Positions 1-5,022 of a stretch of DNA of 5,022 bases are shown here, in pieces. The position numbers and the translations under genes were made by a program. Numbering within the stretch: position 1 is the first letter of the stretch; every line of letters starts with the position of its first letter. Origin of the DNA: Tannerella sp. (GTDB taxonomy: Bacteria > Bacteroidota > Bacteroidia > Bacteroidales > Tannerellaceae); contig JAISYY010000293.1 in the NCBI GenBank assembly GCA_031269635.1, positions 1 through 5,022 of the forward strand. The letters are read 5' to 3'. A model generated the notes under the pieces. It made no database searches. It was not told the origin of the DNA and was given only the letters and a program-made list of their open reading frames with translations.

Positions 1-255
1 CGCCCGGTAGTCGAACAAATGGCCAAAGGCGCCCTGAAAGTATTGGGTTGCGATTATGCCATCGCCACATCCGGCATAGCCGGTCCCGGAGGAGGTACGC
101 CCGAAAAACCCGTCGGCACAGTCTGGATAGCCGTAGCCGGCGCCGGGAAAGTCACCGCAAAAGAATATCATTTCACAGTCCATCGCGAAGTAAACATCCA
201 GCGCACCGTTAACATGTCATTACTAATGCTTTTGGAGGAACTGAATTGCAAATGA
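1..255 (+). CDS. cinA: CinA/PncC family protein, C-terminal part (5' end outside window)
   Basis: The reading frame is open from the first base, so the gene enters from the left; 84 residues are visible, ending at TGA 253-255. The stretch ATSGIAGPGGGTPEKPVGTV, followed by WIAVAG, is the hallmark glycine-rich motif of the CinA C-terminal domain. In this family the domain is a nicotinamide-nucleotide amidohydrolase (PncC), which deamidates NMN to nicotinate mononucleotide in pyridine nucleotide salvage. Full-length CinA also carries an N-terminal MoCF-like domain. Whether this gene is full-length CinA or a stand-alone PncC cannot be told, because the start is missing. The ATG at 19 is internal: residues before it (RPVVEQ) fit the family, and starting there would remove part of the domain. 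The end, after a predicted helix (VNMSLLMLLEEL), looks natural rather than truncated. The next gene is convergent, so this is the last gene of its transcription unit. Confidence 0.93.
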   Translation, partial: RPVVEQMAKGALKVLGCDYAIATSGIAGPGGGTPEKPVGTVWIAVAGAGKVTAKEYHFTVHREVNIQRTVNMSLLMLLEELNCK

Positions 256-347
256 TTGCCGTATTCAATGAATCCCGGTACGGGGTCTGCGACACGCCTT
301 GTTACCGGGTGCGGTACTAAGGCGGTTCGGCGGCATCCTCCCGTTTG
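256..347. other. Convergent intergenic gap with weak inverted repeats
   Basis: This gap lies between the 3' ends of the cinA-like gene and the EEP gene, so transcription stop signals are expected here. I see a 7-bp inverted repeat, CCCGGTA (274-280) and TACCGGG (303-309), with a 22-nt loop. An alternative small hairpin is TACCG (303-307) with CGGTA (312-316). Neither is followed by a run of T on either strand, so neither is a convincing intrinsic terminator. Termination may be Rho-dependent or use these weak structures. No small gene is supportable. Confidence 0.3.
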
Positions 348-1268
348 TCAGTAGTAATACAGCGTCACCTTTACCGGGAAATGATCCGATATCATACGTG
401 CTTCGGCCTCTACGAAGAATACTTCTTTGGGGGAATCGCCGGTAGCGGGATTGTCGTCATTTACAAAAGTGCGGTAACTGTCCGTTAGTATGCCGTAGCG
501 GTCGGCCTTGAATTTTCCTGATATAAAGATATGATCAATGCGGCTGTTGGAAAACCTGTTACTTTTGAATGAATTAAATGTCCCGTTTAACGCATAGCGC
601 ACCTTCGCCGTTTCGTATGTATCGCGAAGGATGTCGGATCCGGCAAGGAGTTTGTAACTTTCGTTCGTCTGGTCAACATTGAAATCGCCGGCGAGAATGA
701 CGGCGGCGCCTGTTCCGCACATATCTTTTATTTTATTCAGGATGAGAATAGCGCTCTGTCGCCGGGCTTCCTTACCGATATGGTCAAAATGTATGTTGAA
801 AAACCATATTTCCTTCTTCTTTTTAAGGTCCCGGAACTGTCCCCACGTACAGATACGCGGCAACGCGGCATCCCATCCTTTGTTTGGGTAGTCCGTATTT
901 TCGGAAAGCCAGAAATTGCCTGATTTCAGGAGCCGGAAACGATCTTTTTTGTAAAATACCGGCACGTATTCCCCCTTCGTTTTCCCATCTTCCCGTCCCA
1001 CGCCGATAAATCCGTATCCGGGCAGCCCGTCAAGCAGGTTTTCGAGCTGATGGTGGAGTACTTCCTGCGTCCCGAAAATGTCAAAATCGTTAAACAGTAT
1101 TTGCTGTGTAATCAGCGGGTAGCGTCTTTCCCATCCGTTGCCTGCCTTTTTATCGTCGCCGCTGTCATAACGGACATTGTATGTCCCCACGACAAGATCC
1201 TGTGCATAAGTGATACGGAAAGAGCCGTTCACAACTATCAATGTAACTAATAATAAAACTTTTTTCAT
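348..1268 (-). CDS. Secreted endonuclease/exonuclease/phosphatase (EEP) family protein
   Basis: This is a 306-residue protein with an N-terminal signal peptide: KK, a hydrophobic stretch at about 4-13, and a likely signal peptidase I cut after A22 (TYA|QD). It should act in the periplasm or outside the cell. The EEP metal-dependent phosphodiesterase fold is read from its motifs in order: N31 in TYNVRYD, the metal-binding E69 in GTQEV, H160 to H163 in HFDH, D195/N197 in GDFNVD, D245/H246 in RIDHIF, and the terminal D295/H296 in SDHFPV. All catalytic positions appear intact. Members cleave phosphodiester or phosphomonoester bonds in nucleic acids, inositol phosphates or sphingomyelin; the substrate cannot be told from sequence. 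The length matches the secreted Bacteroidetes members I recall. The start is ATG 1266-1268, which places the signal peptide exactly at the N-terminus. The leader before it is A/T-rich with no Shine-Dalgarno. The gene appears monocistronic, divergent from the SWIM gene, with its own promoter at 1371-1398. Confidence 0.92.
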   Translation of the reverse strand: MKKVLLLVTLIVVNGSFRITYAQDLVVGTYNVRYDSGDDKKAGNGWERRYPLITQQILFNDFDIFGTQEVLHHQLENLLDGLPGYGFIGVGREDGKTKGEYVPVFYKKDRFRLLKSGNFWLSENTDYPNKGWDAALPRICTWGQFRDLKKKKEIWFFNIHFDHIGKEARRQSAILILNKIKDMCGTGAAVILAGDFNVDQTNESYKLLAGSDILRDTYETAKVRYALNGTFNSFKSNRFSNSRIDHIFISGKFKADRYGILTDSYRTFVNDDNPATGDSPKEVFFVEAEARMISDHFPVKVTLYYY

Positions 1269-1370
1269 CTGTATATATATTTAAAAATTCAACATTCGGC
1301 AGATTGAGAGTTCATCAGAGAAGAACTACGGGAAATACGTCCCGCCTACGCCTCTGTTTTTGTTTGGCTA

Positions 1371-1398
1371 CAAAAGTACAAAAAAAACAGTTTATCAA
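1371..1398 (-). promoter_or_regulatory. Bacteroidetes-type promoter for the EEP gene
   Basis: On the minus strand, TACTTTTG (1378 to 1371) matches the Bacteroidetes -7 consensus TAnnTTTG exactly. A TTG (1398 to 1396) lies 17 nt upstream as a -33 element, with a T-rich spacer between. Transcription would start near 1364, giving a leader of about 95 nt before the ATG at 1268. The leader contains a weak 5-bp inverted repeat (1329-1333 with 1340-1344). The call rests on consensus and position only. Confidence 0.6.
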
Positions 1399-1443
1399 TG
1401 TAACATGCAGAGAAAACGCATGAAATTTTCCGGAAATCCAATC

Positions 1444-1478
1444 TTGCTGTTATTATCTAAAAAATATTCCTATATTTG
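1444..1478 (+). promoter_or_regulatory. Bacteroidetes-type promoter for the SWIM-domain gene
   Basis: TATATTTG at 1471-1478 matches the -7 consensus TAnnTTTG exactly. The best -33 candidate is TTG at 1444-1446, 24 nt upstream, slightly longer than the usual spacing, so the -33 assignment is less certain than the -7. Transcription would start near 1485, giving a leader of roughly 54 nt before the ATG at 1539. With the minus-strand promoter it forms a back-to-back pair in the 270-nt divergent region. I see no clear shared operator between them. Confidence 0.55.
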
Positions 1479-1538
1479 TACTCGCATAACGGTATAGAAT
1501 TACAGCATCCGGAAAGAATTTATTAAAACAGATAAAAA

Positions 1539-3212
1539 ATGAATTTAAACAACTTTTACAAACACGTTTCACACAAAATCTATGAAAGAGGCGAAGAATA
1601 TTACGAAGATAACATGGTTGATAATGTCGAACATAACCATCCCGATACATGGACGGCAGAAGTGGAGGGAAGCGACCTGTACACCGTTGAAATAAAATTG
1701 AATGGCGATGAGATTGTGTCATGGGATTGCAATTGCCCTTACGATTACGGCGATATTTGCAAACATGCAGTGGCTGTCCTCCTGTATATTAAGGATAATA
1801 AGGATCGTCATCCGGTAAATACCCCGCTTTCTCCTCAACAGGAACAACTGACGGAGATTTTGAAACAGGCCGGTCATAAAGAACTTACATCTTTTCTGAT
1901 TCAATATGCCGGTACGCATCCCGATTTTTATCAGGAATTAATATCCCATCTTCACCCGCAAAAGAAGGTAAATGTTCAGGCCGATTATACAAAGGAGATA
2001 CAAAAATGCTTTCATGTAAGAGGCTCCGACAGGTATGATTACTCACATGAAGGAACGTCAATCTCTTATCAATTGGATGGTTATATCGAAAAAGCCAAAT
2101 CGTTAATAAAACTGGATTGCAGGGAGGAAGCCTTGGCTATTTTACTTTGCATTATTAAGGAAATAGGAGATGATTATGAAGAATATGATGATTACGATGG
2201 CGATTTAGGCGCTGTGTGCCATGAGGCTTCGGAGATAATTGCCGGAATGGTTGAATCCGGTTTGACGGATGATTTATCGAAAGTTTTGATGGATAAAATA
2301 AGCCCAATGATTAAAAACCGCAATTATGATAATTATGATTTAGCCAACTTAAATCAATTACTCTTTTCGGCAAGCCTCAAATCTTCAAACGTTGAGGATG
2401 GGATTCGAATTGTGGATGAAGCATTAAAAAACGAGCCGGATTCTTTTCGTACCTATTCATTAGTCAGATCAAAAATTGAACTTTTAGAAAGCGCCGGCAA
2501 AAAAGAAGAAGTGAGAAATGTCATCTCTCAATATTTGTATTTACCCGAAATCCGAAAAATCAAACTGAAAGAGCTGATATCGGAAAAACAGTACTGGAAA
2601 GCGCTTGCTTTAATTGACGAAGGAATAAGCCTTGCCGAAAAGAAAGGACATCCGGGAACCGTAAGCGACTGGAAAGATGAAAAACTGTTGGTTTACAAAT
2701 TGATGGATAACAAAGAAAAAGTAATTGAACTGGCGGAAGATTTATTCGTTAACGGCAGGGAGAGCCTGAAATATTATCATGTCCTGAAAACCGTCATTCC
2801 TTCCGAAAAGTGGGCCGGTTATCTGGATGACGTTCTCTTAAAATCAGGGAAACAAAAAACGTGGGGAGTCGGAGGTCATGTATTGACGCAGATTTATATC
2901 ACAGAAGAATATTGGGACAGGTTGATGGATTATGTCGAAAAGAATGTCCGGTTAGAGAAAAATGGTTCATTGGAAGAATATGAATCTTATTTGAAACCGC
3001 GATATCCGGAACGGATGTTAGCATTTTACCGGTCACAAATTCTCAATTATGCTGCTAAAAATATGGGAAGGGACCATTACAAATATGTAGCCGGAGTATT
3101 GAAAGTGATGAAAAAATATCCCGGTGGAACGGAAACAGTCAATTCACTTTTGACTCATTTCAAATCTGTTTATTCCAATCGTCGTGCGATGATGGAGGAA
3201 CTGGGAAAATGA
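1539..3212 (+). CDS. SWIM zinc finger protein with long helical C-terminal region
   Basis: This is a 557-residue cytosolic protein with no signal peptide or membrane segment. Residues 64-76 form a SWIM zinc finger: C64-x-C66, seven residues (PYDYGDI), then C74-x-H76, followed by AVAVLLYI as in the family. The N-terminus before it (FYKHVSHKIYERGEEYYED) also matches the typical SWIM lead-in. SWIM fingers are proposed to bind DNA or protein partners, and in bacteria they often occur with SWI2/SNF2-type ATPases. From about 100 to 557 the protein is mostly amphipathic helices, probably TPR-like or alpha-solenoid (for example 181-207, 287-360, 395-430). An acidic, tyrosine-rich stretch lies at 209-224 (DDYEEYDDYDGDLG), and the C-terminus (LLTHFKSVYSNRRAMMEELGK region) resembles the conserved end of stand-alone SWIM proteins. 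The start is the first ATG, behind an A-rich leader without Shine-Dalgarno. The gene stands alone between divergent and convergent neighbours, with no SNF2 helicase in the window. The exact function is unknown. Confidence 0.88.
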   Translation: MNLNNFYKHVSHKIYERGEEYYEDNMVDNVEHNHPDTWTAEVEGSDLYTVEIKLNGDEIVSWDCNCPYDYGDICKHAVAVLLYIKDNKDRHPVNTPLSPQQEQLTEILKQAGHKELTSFLIQYAGTHPDFYQELISHLHPQKKVNVQADYTKEIQKCFHVRGSDRYDYSHEGTSISYQLDGYIEKAKSLIKLDCREEALAILLCIIKEIGDDYEEYDDYDGDLGAVCHEASEIIAGMVESGLTDDLSKVLMDKISPMIKNRNYDNYDLANLNQLLFSASLKSSNVEDGIRIVDEALKNEPDSFRTYSLVRSKIELLESAGKKEEVRNVISQYLYLPEIRKIKLKELISEKQYWKALALIDEGISLAEKKGHPGTVSDWKDEKLLVYKLMDNKEKVIELAEDLFVNGRESLKYYHVLKTVIPSEKWAGYLDDVLLKSGKQKTWGVGGHVLTQIYITEEYWDRLMDYVEKNVRLEKNGSLEEYESYLKPRYPERMLAFYRSQILNYAAKNMGRDHYKYVAGVLKVMKKYPGGTETVNSLLTHFKSVYSNRRAMMEELGK

Positions 3213-3226
3213 TTCTTTATGTTCAG

Positions 3227-3259
3227 AAAAAAAGGTTGCCTGGAAAATCAGGCAACCTT
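3227..3259 (-). terminator. Intrinsic terminator of the rpsB-tsf operon, possibly bidirectional
   Basis: A perfect 11-bp stem pairs AAGGTTGCCTG (3232-3242) with CAGGCAACCTT (3249-3259) around a 6-nt loop (GAAAAT). Read on the minus strand, the hairpin starts 29 nt past the tsf stop codon and runs into seven consecutive T (complement of A 3227-3233, the last two overlapping the stem), the classic Rho-independent layout. On the plus strand it lies 19 nt after the SWIM gene's stop but is followed only by TTCGATAG, so it would stop that transcript less well. Confidence 0.88.
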
Positions 3260-3288
3260 CGATAGGGTTAGCATAATACGCCAAGATA

Positions 3289-4113
3289 TTAATCAACATT
3301 GAGGGTAACGCGTTTAAACGCCGTTACGGTCAAATCTTTATCCTGTTGTTTAAGATACTGCTCAATCGTCAACTTTGAATCTTTTACAAATTCCTGTTGC
3401 AGGAGCGTGTTTTCTTTGAAAAACTTCTGGAGTGCGCCTTCCGCTATTCGGTCGAGAATATTTTCCGGTTTACCTGCCTGAATCGCTTTATCGCGGGCAA
3501 TTTCCTTTTCCGTATCAACGACCTTTTGGGGAACATCGGCGGGAGTAATTGAAACGGGATTCATCGCCGCTACCTGCATGGCGACATCGCGTTTCACCTG
3601 GCGTTCCGCATCTTTGTTGAACGCAACGATTGTAGCCAGTTTGTTTCCCGGATGAATGTATGAAATCGTAGAAGCGTCGTTCACAAATTCGTAGAAGCCG
3701 AGTTCCATTTTCTCTCCCGTAACGCCAATGCGGTCGGTAATATGATTTTCGACCGTACGGCCATCCTTCAGCGTCAAAGCAAGAAGTTCTTCTTTTGATG
3801 CCGGCTTGTTTGCCATAGCGAGGTCAAGGAAACTTTGTGTCATTGCGATGAAATCCGCATTTTTTGCGACGAAGTCGGTCTCGCACTTTACGGCCACGAT
3901 AGCCGCGAAATCACCGTTTTCCACCGCTAAAACACAACCTTCCGCCGCTTCACGATCAGAACGTTTTGCCGCAACAGCCTGACCTTTTTTGCGGATTATT
4001 TCCATTGCTTTCTCAAAGTCGCTACCGGATTCTTCCAGCGCGTTTTTGCAATCCATCATACCTGCACCGCTCATTTTACGCAATTTTGTTATATCTGCTA
4101 ATGTTACTGCCAT
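3289..4113 (-). CDS. tsf: Translation elongation factor Ts
   Basis: EF-Ts is the cytosolic nucleotide exchange factor that releases GDP from EF-Tu during protein synthesis. The 274-residue product begins MAVTLADITKLRKMSGAGMM, the UBA-like N-terminal module (about 1-55) that docks on EF-Tu. The signature CETDFVAKN follows, with D80 and F81 at the positions that in E. coli EF-Ts disturb the EF-Tu magnesium and nucleotide site. The dimerisation/core region includes HPGNKLATIVAF (154-165) and QVAAMNPVSI (180-189); the C-terminal module ends EQYLKQQDKDLTV...LNVD. The length is normal. An in-frame ATG 45 nt further upstream (4158) would add an Asn/Lys-rich 15-residue tail (with NNNNKK) that family members lack, so the start is set at 4113, behind an A-rich leader (AAAAAACAAATT) without Shine-Dalgarno. 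It follows rpsB by 108 nt on the same strand, the conserved order, and ends at a strong terminator. No promoter consensus is visible in that spacer, so it is probably cotranscribed with rpsB. Confidence 0.98.
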   Translation of the reverse strand: MAVTLADITKLRKMSGAGMMDCKNALEESGSDFEKAMEIIRKKGQAVAAKRSDREAAEGCVLAVENGDFAAIVAVKCETDFVAKNADFIAMTQSFLDLAMANKPASKEELLALTLKDGRTVENHITDRIGVTGEKMELGFYEFVNDASTISYIHPGNKLATIVAFNKDAERQVKRDVAMQVAAMNPVSITPADVPQKVVDTEKEIARDKAIQAGKPENILDRIAEGALQKFFKENTLLQQEFVKDSKLTIEQYLKQQDKDLTVTAFKRVTLNVD

Positions 4114-4221
4114 AATTTGTTTTTTATTATTGTTATTGATAATTTTCGCCGTATGCATGTAATTAACTTATTCCATGAATTTCCTCATGTAACATTAAAC
4201 GGCGTTCGGATATATTATTTT
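4114..4221 (-). other. A/T-rich spacer between rpsB and tsf
   Basis: This 108-nt spacer contains no TAnnTTTG promoter motif on the minus strand and no hairpin with a T-run, which fits read-through from rpsB into tsf. It holds two incidental ORF starts: a six-codon frame (MRKFME) read from about 4177 to 4157, and an in-frame ATG at 4158 that would extend tsf. The last ~30 nt before tsf are almost entirely A and T, probably keeping the start region unfolded. CGCCG near 4200 can pair with CGGCG near 4149 over a long loop, but this is too weak to call. Confidence 0.4.
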
Positions 4222-5022
4222 TTATTCTTCGACAAGGTCTTCTGTTTCGGCATCTTCTTCTTCTTTTACTTCTTCAACAGGAGTCTCCTCTGATTTTTTT
4301 GCGCGTGTTTTCCGTTCGCGTTTAGGAGCCGTTTCACCGGCTTCGTTACTGTCATCTTTATTGGCGCGTTCCGCTCTGCCTTCCTGTAAGCCTTCCTGAA
4401 TCGCTTTACAAAGTGCGCCCAAAATTAATTCTACGGATTTTGTAGCGTCATCATTTGCAGGAATCACAAAATCGACATTTGAGGGGTCGGAATTTGTATC
4501 AACCATACCGAATACAGGTATGCCCAGACGGTTTGCTTCGCGAACGGCAATATGTTCCTTCATTACGTCGACAACGAACAGTGCGGACGGGAGACGGTTC
4601 AAGTCTGCAATAGAACCGAGATTCTTTTCCAGTTTCGCACGCTGGCGTGTGATTTGCAACTTTTCTCTTTTCGACAGATTGTCGAACGTACCGTCGATAG
4701 CCATTTTGTCGATCGTGGACATTTTCTTTACAGCCTTACGGATTGTAGGGAAATTTGTCAACATGCCGCCCGGCCAACGCTCAATAACATAAGGCATATT
4801 AACGGAAGTAGACAAATCGGCGACAATTTGTTTCGCCTGTTTTTTGGTAGCTACGAACAGGATTTTACGTCCCGATTTAGCCAGATTTTTCATTGCCTCC
4901 GCTGCTTCATCTATTTTAGCAACTGTTTTATATAAATCAATGATATGAATACCATTACGCTCCATGAATATATAAGGAGCCATTGCAGGGTTCCATTTAC
5001 TTTTTAAGTGCCCGAAATGAAC
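4222..5022 (-). CDS. rpsB: 30S ribosomal protein S2 (5' end outside window)
   Basis: S2 is a small-subunit ribosomal protein that binds late in 30S assembly, near S1 on the solvent side. The frame stays open to the right edge: before MAPYIFMERNGIHIIDLYKT it reads VHFGHLKSKWNPA, the conserved S2 N-terminus. About a dozen residues plus the start codon are therefore missing, and 266 residues are visible. Further family landmarks are FVATKKQAK, ERWPGGMLTNFPTI, LPSALFVVDV, EHIAVREANRLGIPV and VDTNSDP, followed by IPANDDATKS. After the core (at about 4374) comes a roughly 50-residue tail rich in E, K, R and D: first mixed, then basic (KRERKTRAKK), then acidic to the end (VEEVKEEEDAETEDLVEE). This makes it longer than the roughly 240-residue E. 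coli protein; such tails are, as I recall, usual in Bacteroidetes. It is the upstream gene of the rpsB-tsf pair. Any autoregulatory leader would lie outside the window. The ATG at 4983 is internal, not the start. Confidence 0.98.
   Translation of the reverse strand, partial: VHFGHLKSKWNPAMAPYIFMERNGIHIIDLYKTVAKIDEAAEAMKNLAKSGRKILFVATKKQAKQIVADLSTSVNMPYVIERWPGGMLTNFPTIRKAVKKMSTIDKMAIDGTFDNLSKREKLQITRQRAKLEKNLGSIADLNRLPSALFVVDVMKEHIAVREANRLGIPVFGMVDTNSDPSNVDFVIPANDDATKSVELILGALCKAIQEGLQEGRAERANKDDSNEAGETAPKRERKTRAKKSEETPVEEVKEEEDAETEDLVEE

Noticed and set aside
274..309. CCCGGTA...TACCGGG as an intrinsic terminator for cinA
   Set aside because: The loop is long (22 nt), the stem only 7 bp, and there is no T-run on either strand.
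679..1250. Plus-strand open frames of 70 and 66 codons opposite the EEP gene
   Set aside because: They are antisense to conserved EEP motifs and have no recognisable features.
1329..1344. CGGGA...TCCCG hairpin in the EEP leader as a riboswitch or operator
   Set aside because: The stem is only 5 bp, with no surrounding conserved structure; it is easily due to chance.
1453..1919. Minus-strand open frames of 89 and 66 codons at the start of the SWIM gene
   Set aside because: They are antisense to the SWIM coding sequence, Cys/Arg/Phe-rich without domain features, and one runs across the promoter region.
3299..3481. Plus-strand 60-codon open frame opposite the tsf 3' end
   Set aside because: It is a shadow of tsf, with Ser/Cys/Arg-rich translation and no leader or neighbours to support it.
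4114..4158. N-terminal extension of tsf from the upstream ATG at 4158 (adds MHTAKIINNNNKKQI)
   Set aside because: The family begins at MAxxTxxDxxKLRxxxGAG, the added residues are what A/T-rich leader DNA would encode, and 4113 has a typical Bacteroidetes leader.
4157..4177. Six-codon ORF (MRKFME) in the rpsB-tsf spacer as a leader peptide
   Set aside because: It is very short, has no attenuator structure after it, and no composition hinting at amino-acid sensing.
4520..4935. Plus-strand open frames of 90 and 127 codons opposite rpsB
   Set aside because: They lie wholly antisense to a highly conserved ribosomal gene, overlap each other in different frames, and resemble no protein family; they are shadows of rpsB codon use.
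1..5022. A new defence, mobile or biosynthetic system
   Set aside because: The genes are on mixed strands, each with a separate transcription unit, and include core housekeeping genes. There are no repeats, integrase, transposase, spacer array or toxin-antitoxin pair.

Overview
The window looks like ordinary chromosomal DNA from a Bacteroidota (Bacteroidetes) bacterium, probably Bacteroidales-like. Three things point there. The two promoters I can find carry the Bacteroidetes -7 signature TAnnTTTG. None of the three visible start codons has a Shine-Dalgarno sequence; each sits behind an A/T-rich leader. Ribosomal protein S2 carries the long charged C-terminal tail that I recall as common in this phylum. 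The genus cannot be fixed from the sequence alone.

Layout, left to right: (1) 1-255 (+), the C-terminal end of a CinA/PncC-type protein, entering from the left edge. (2) 256-347, a short gap between convergent genes with only weak inverted repeats. (3) 348-1268 (-), a secreted endonuclease/exonuclease/phosphatase (EEP) family protein. (4) 1269-1538, a divergent intergenic region with one Bacteroidetes-type promoter on each strand. (5) 1539-3212 (+), a 557-residue protein with an N-terminal SWIM zinc finger and a long, mostly helical C-terminal part. (6) 3213-3288, a strong hairpin terminator between convergent genes, with its U-tract on the tsf side. (7) 3289-4113 (-), tsf (elongation factor Ts). 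(8) 4114-4221, an A/T-rich spacer. (9) 4222-5022 (-), rpsB (ribosomal protein S2), whose first residues lie beyond the right edge.

rpsB and tsf form the conserved translation operon, read right to left. The SWIM gene and the EEP gene are single-gene units transcribed away from each other. Nothing in the sequence links the SWIM protein, the nuclease-like protein and CinA into one pathway.

I found no mobile element, CRISPR array, tRNA, rRNA or clear phage sequence, and no convincing new multi-gene system. The least understood item is the stand-alone SWIM-finger protein.
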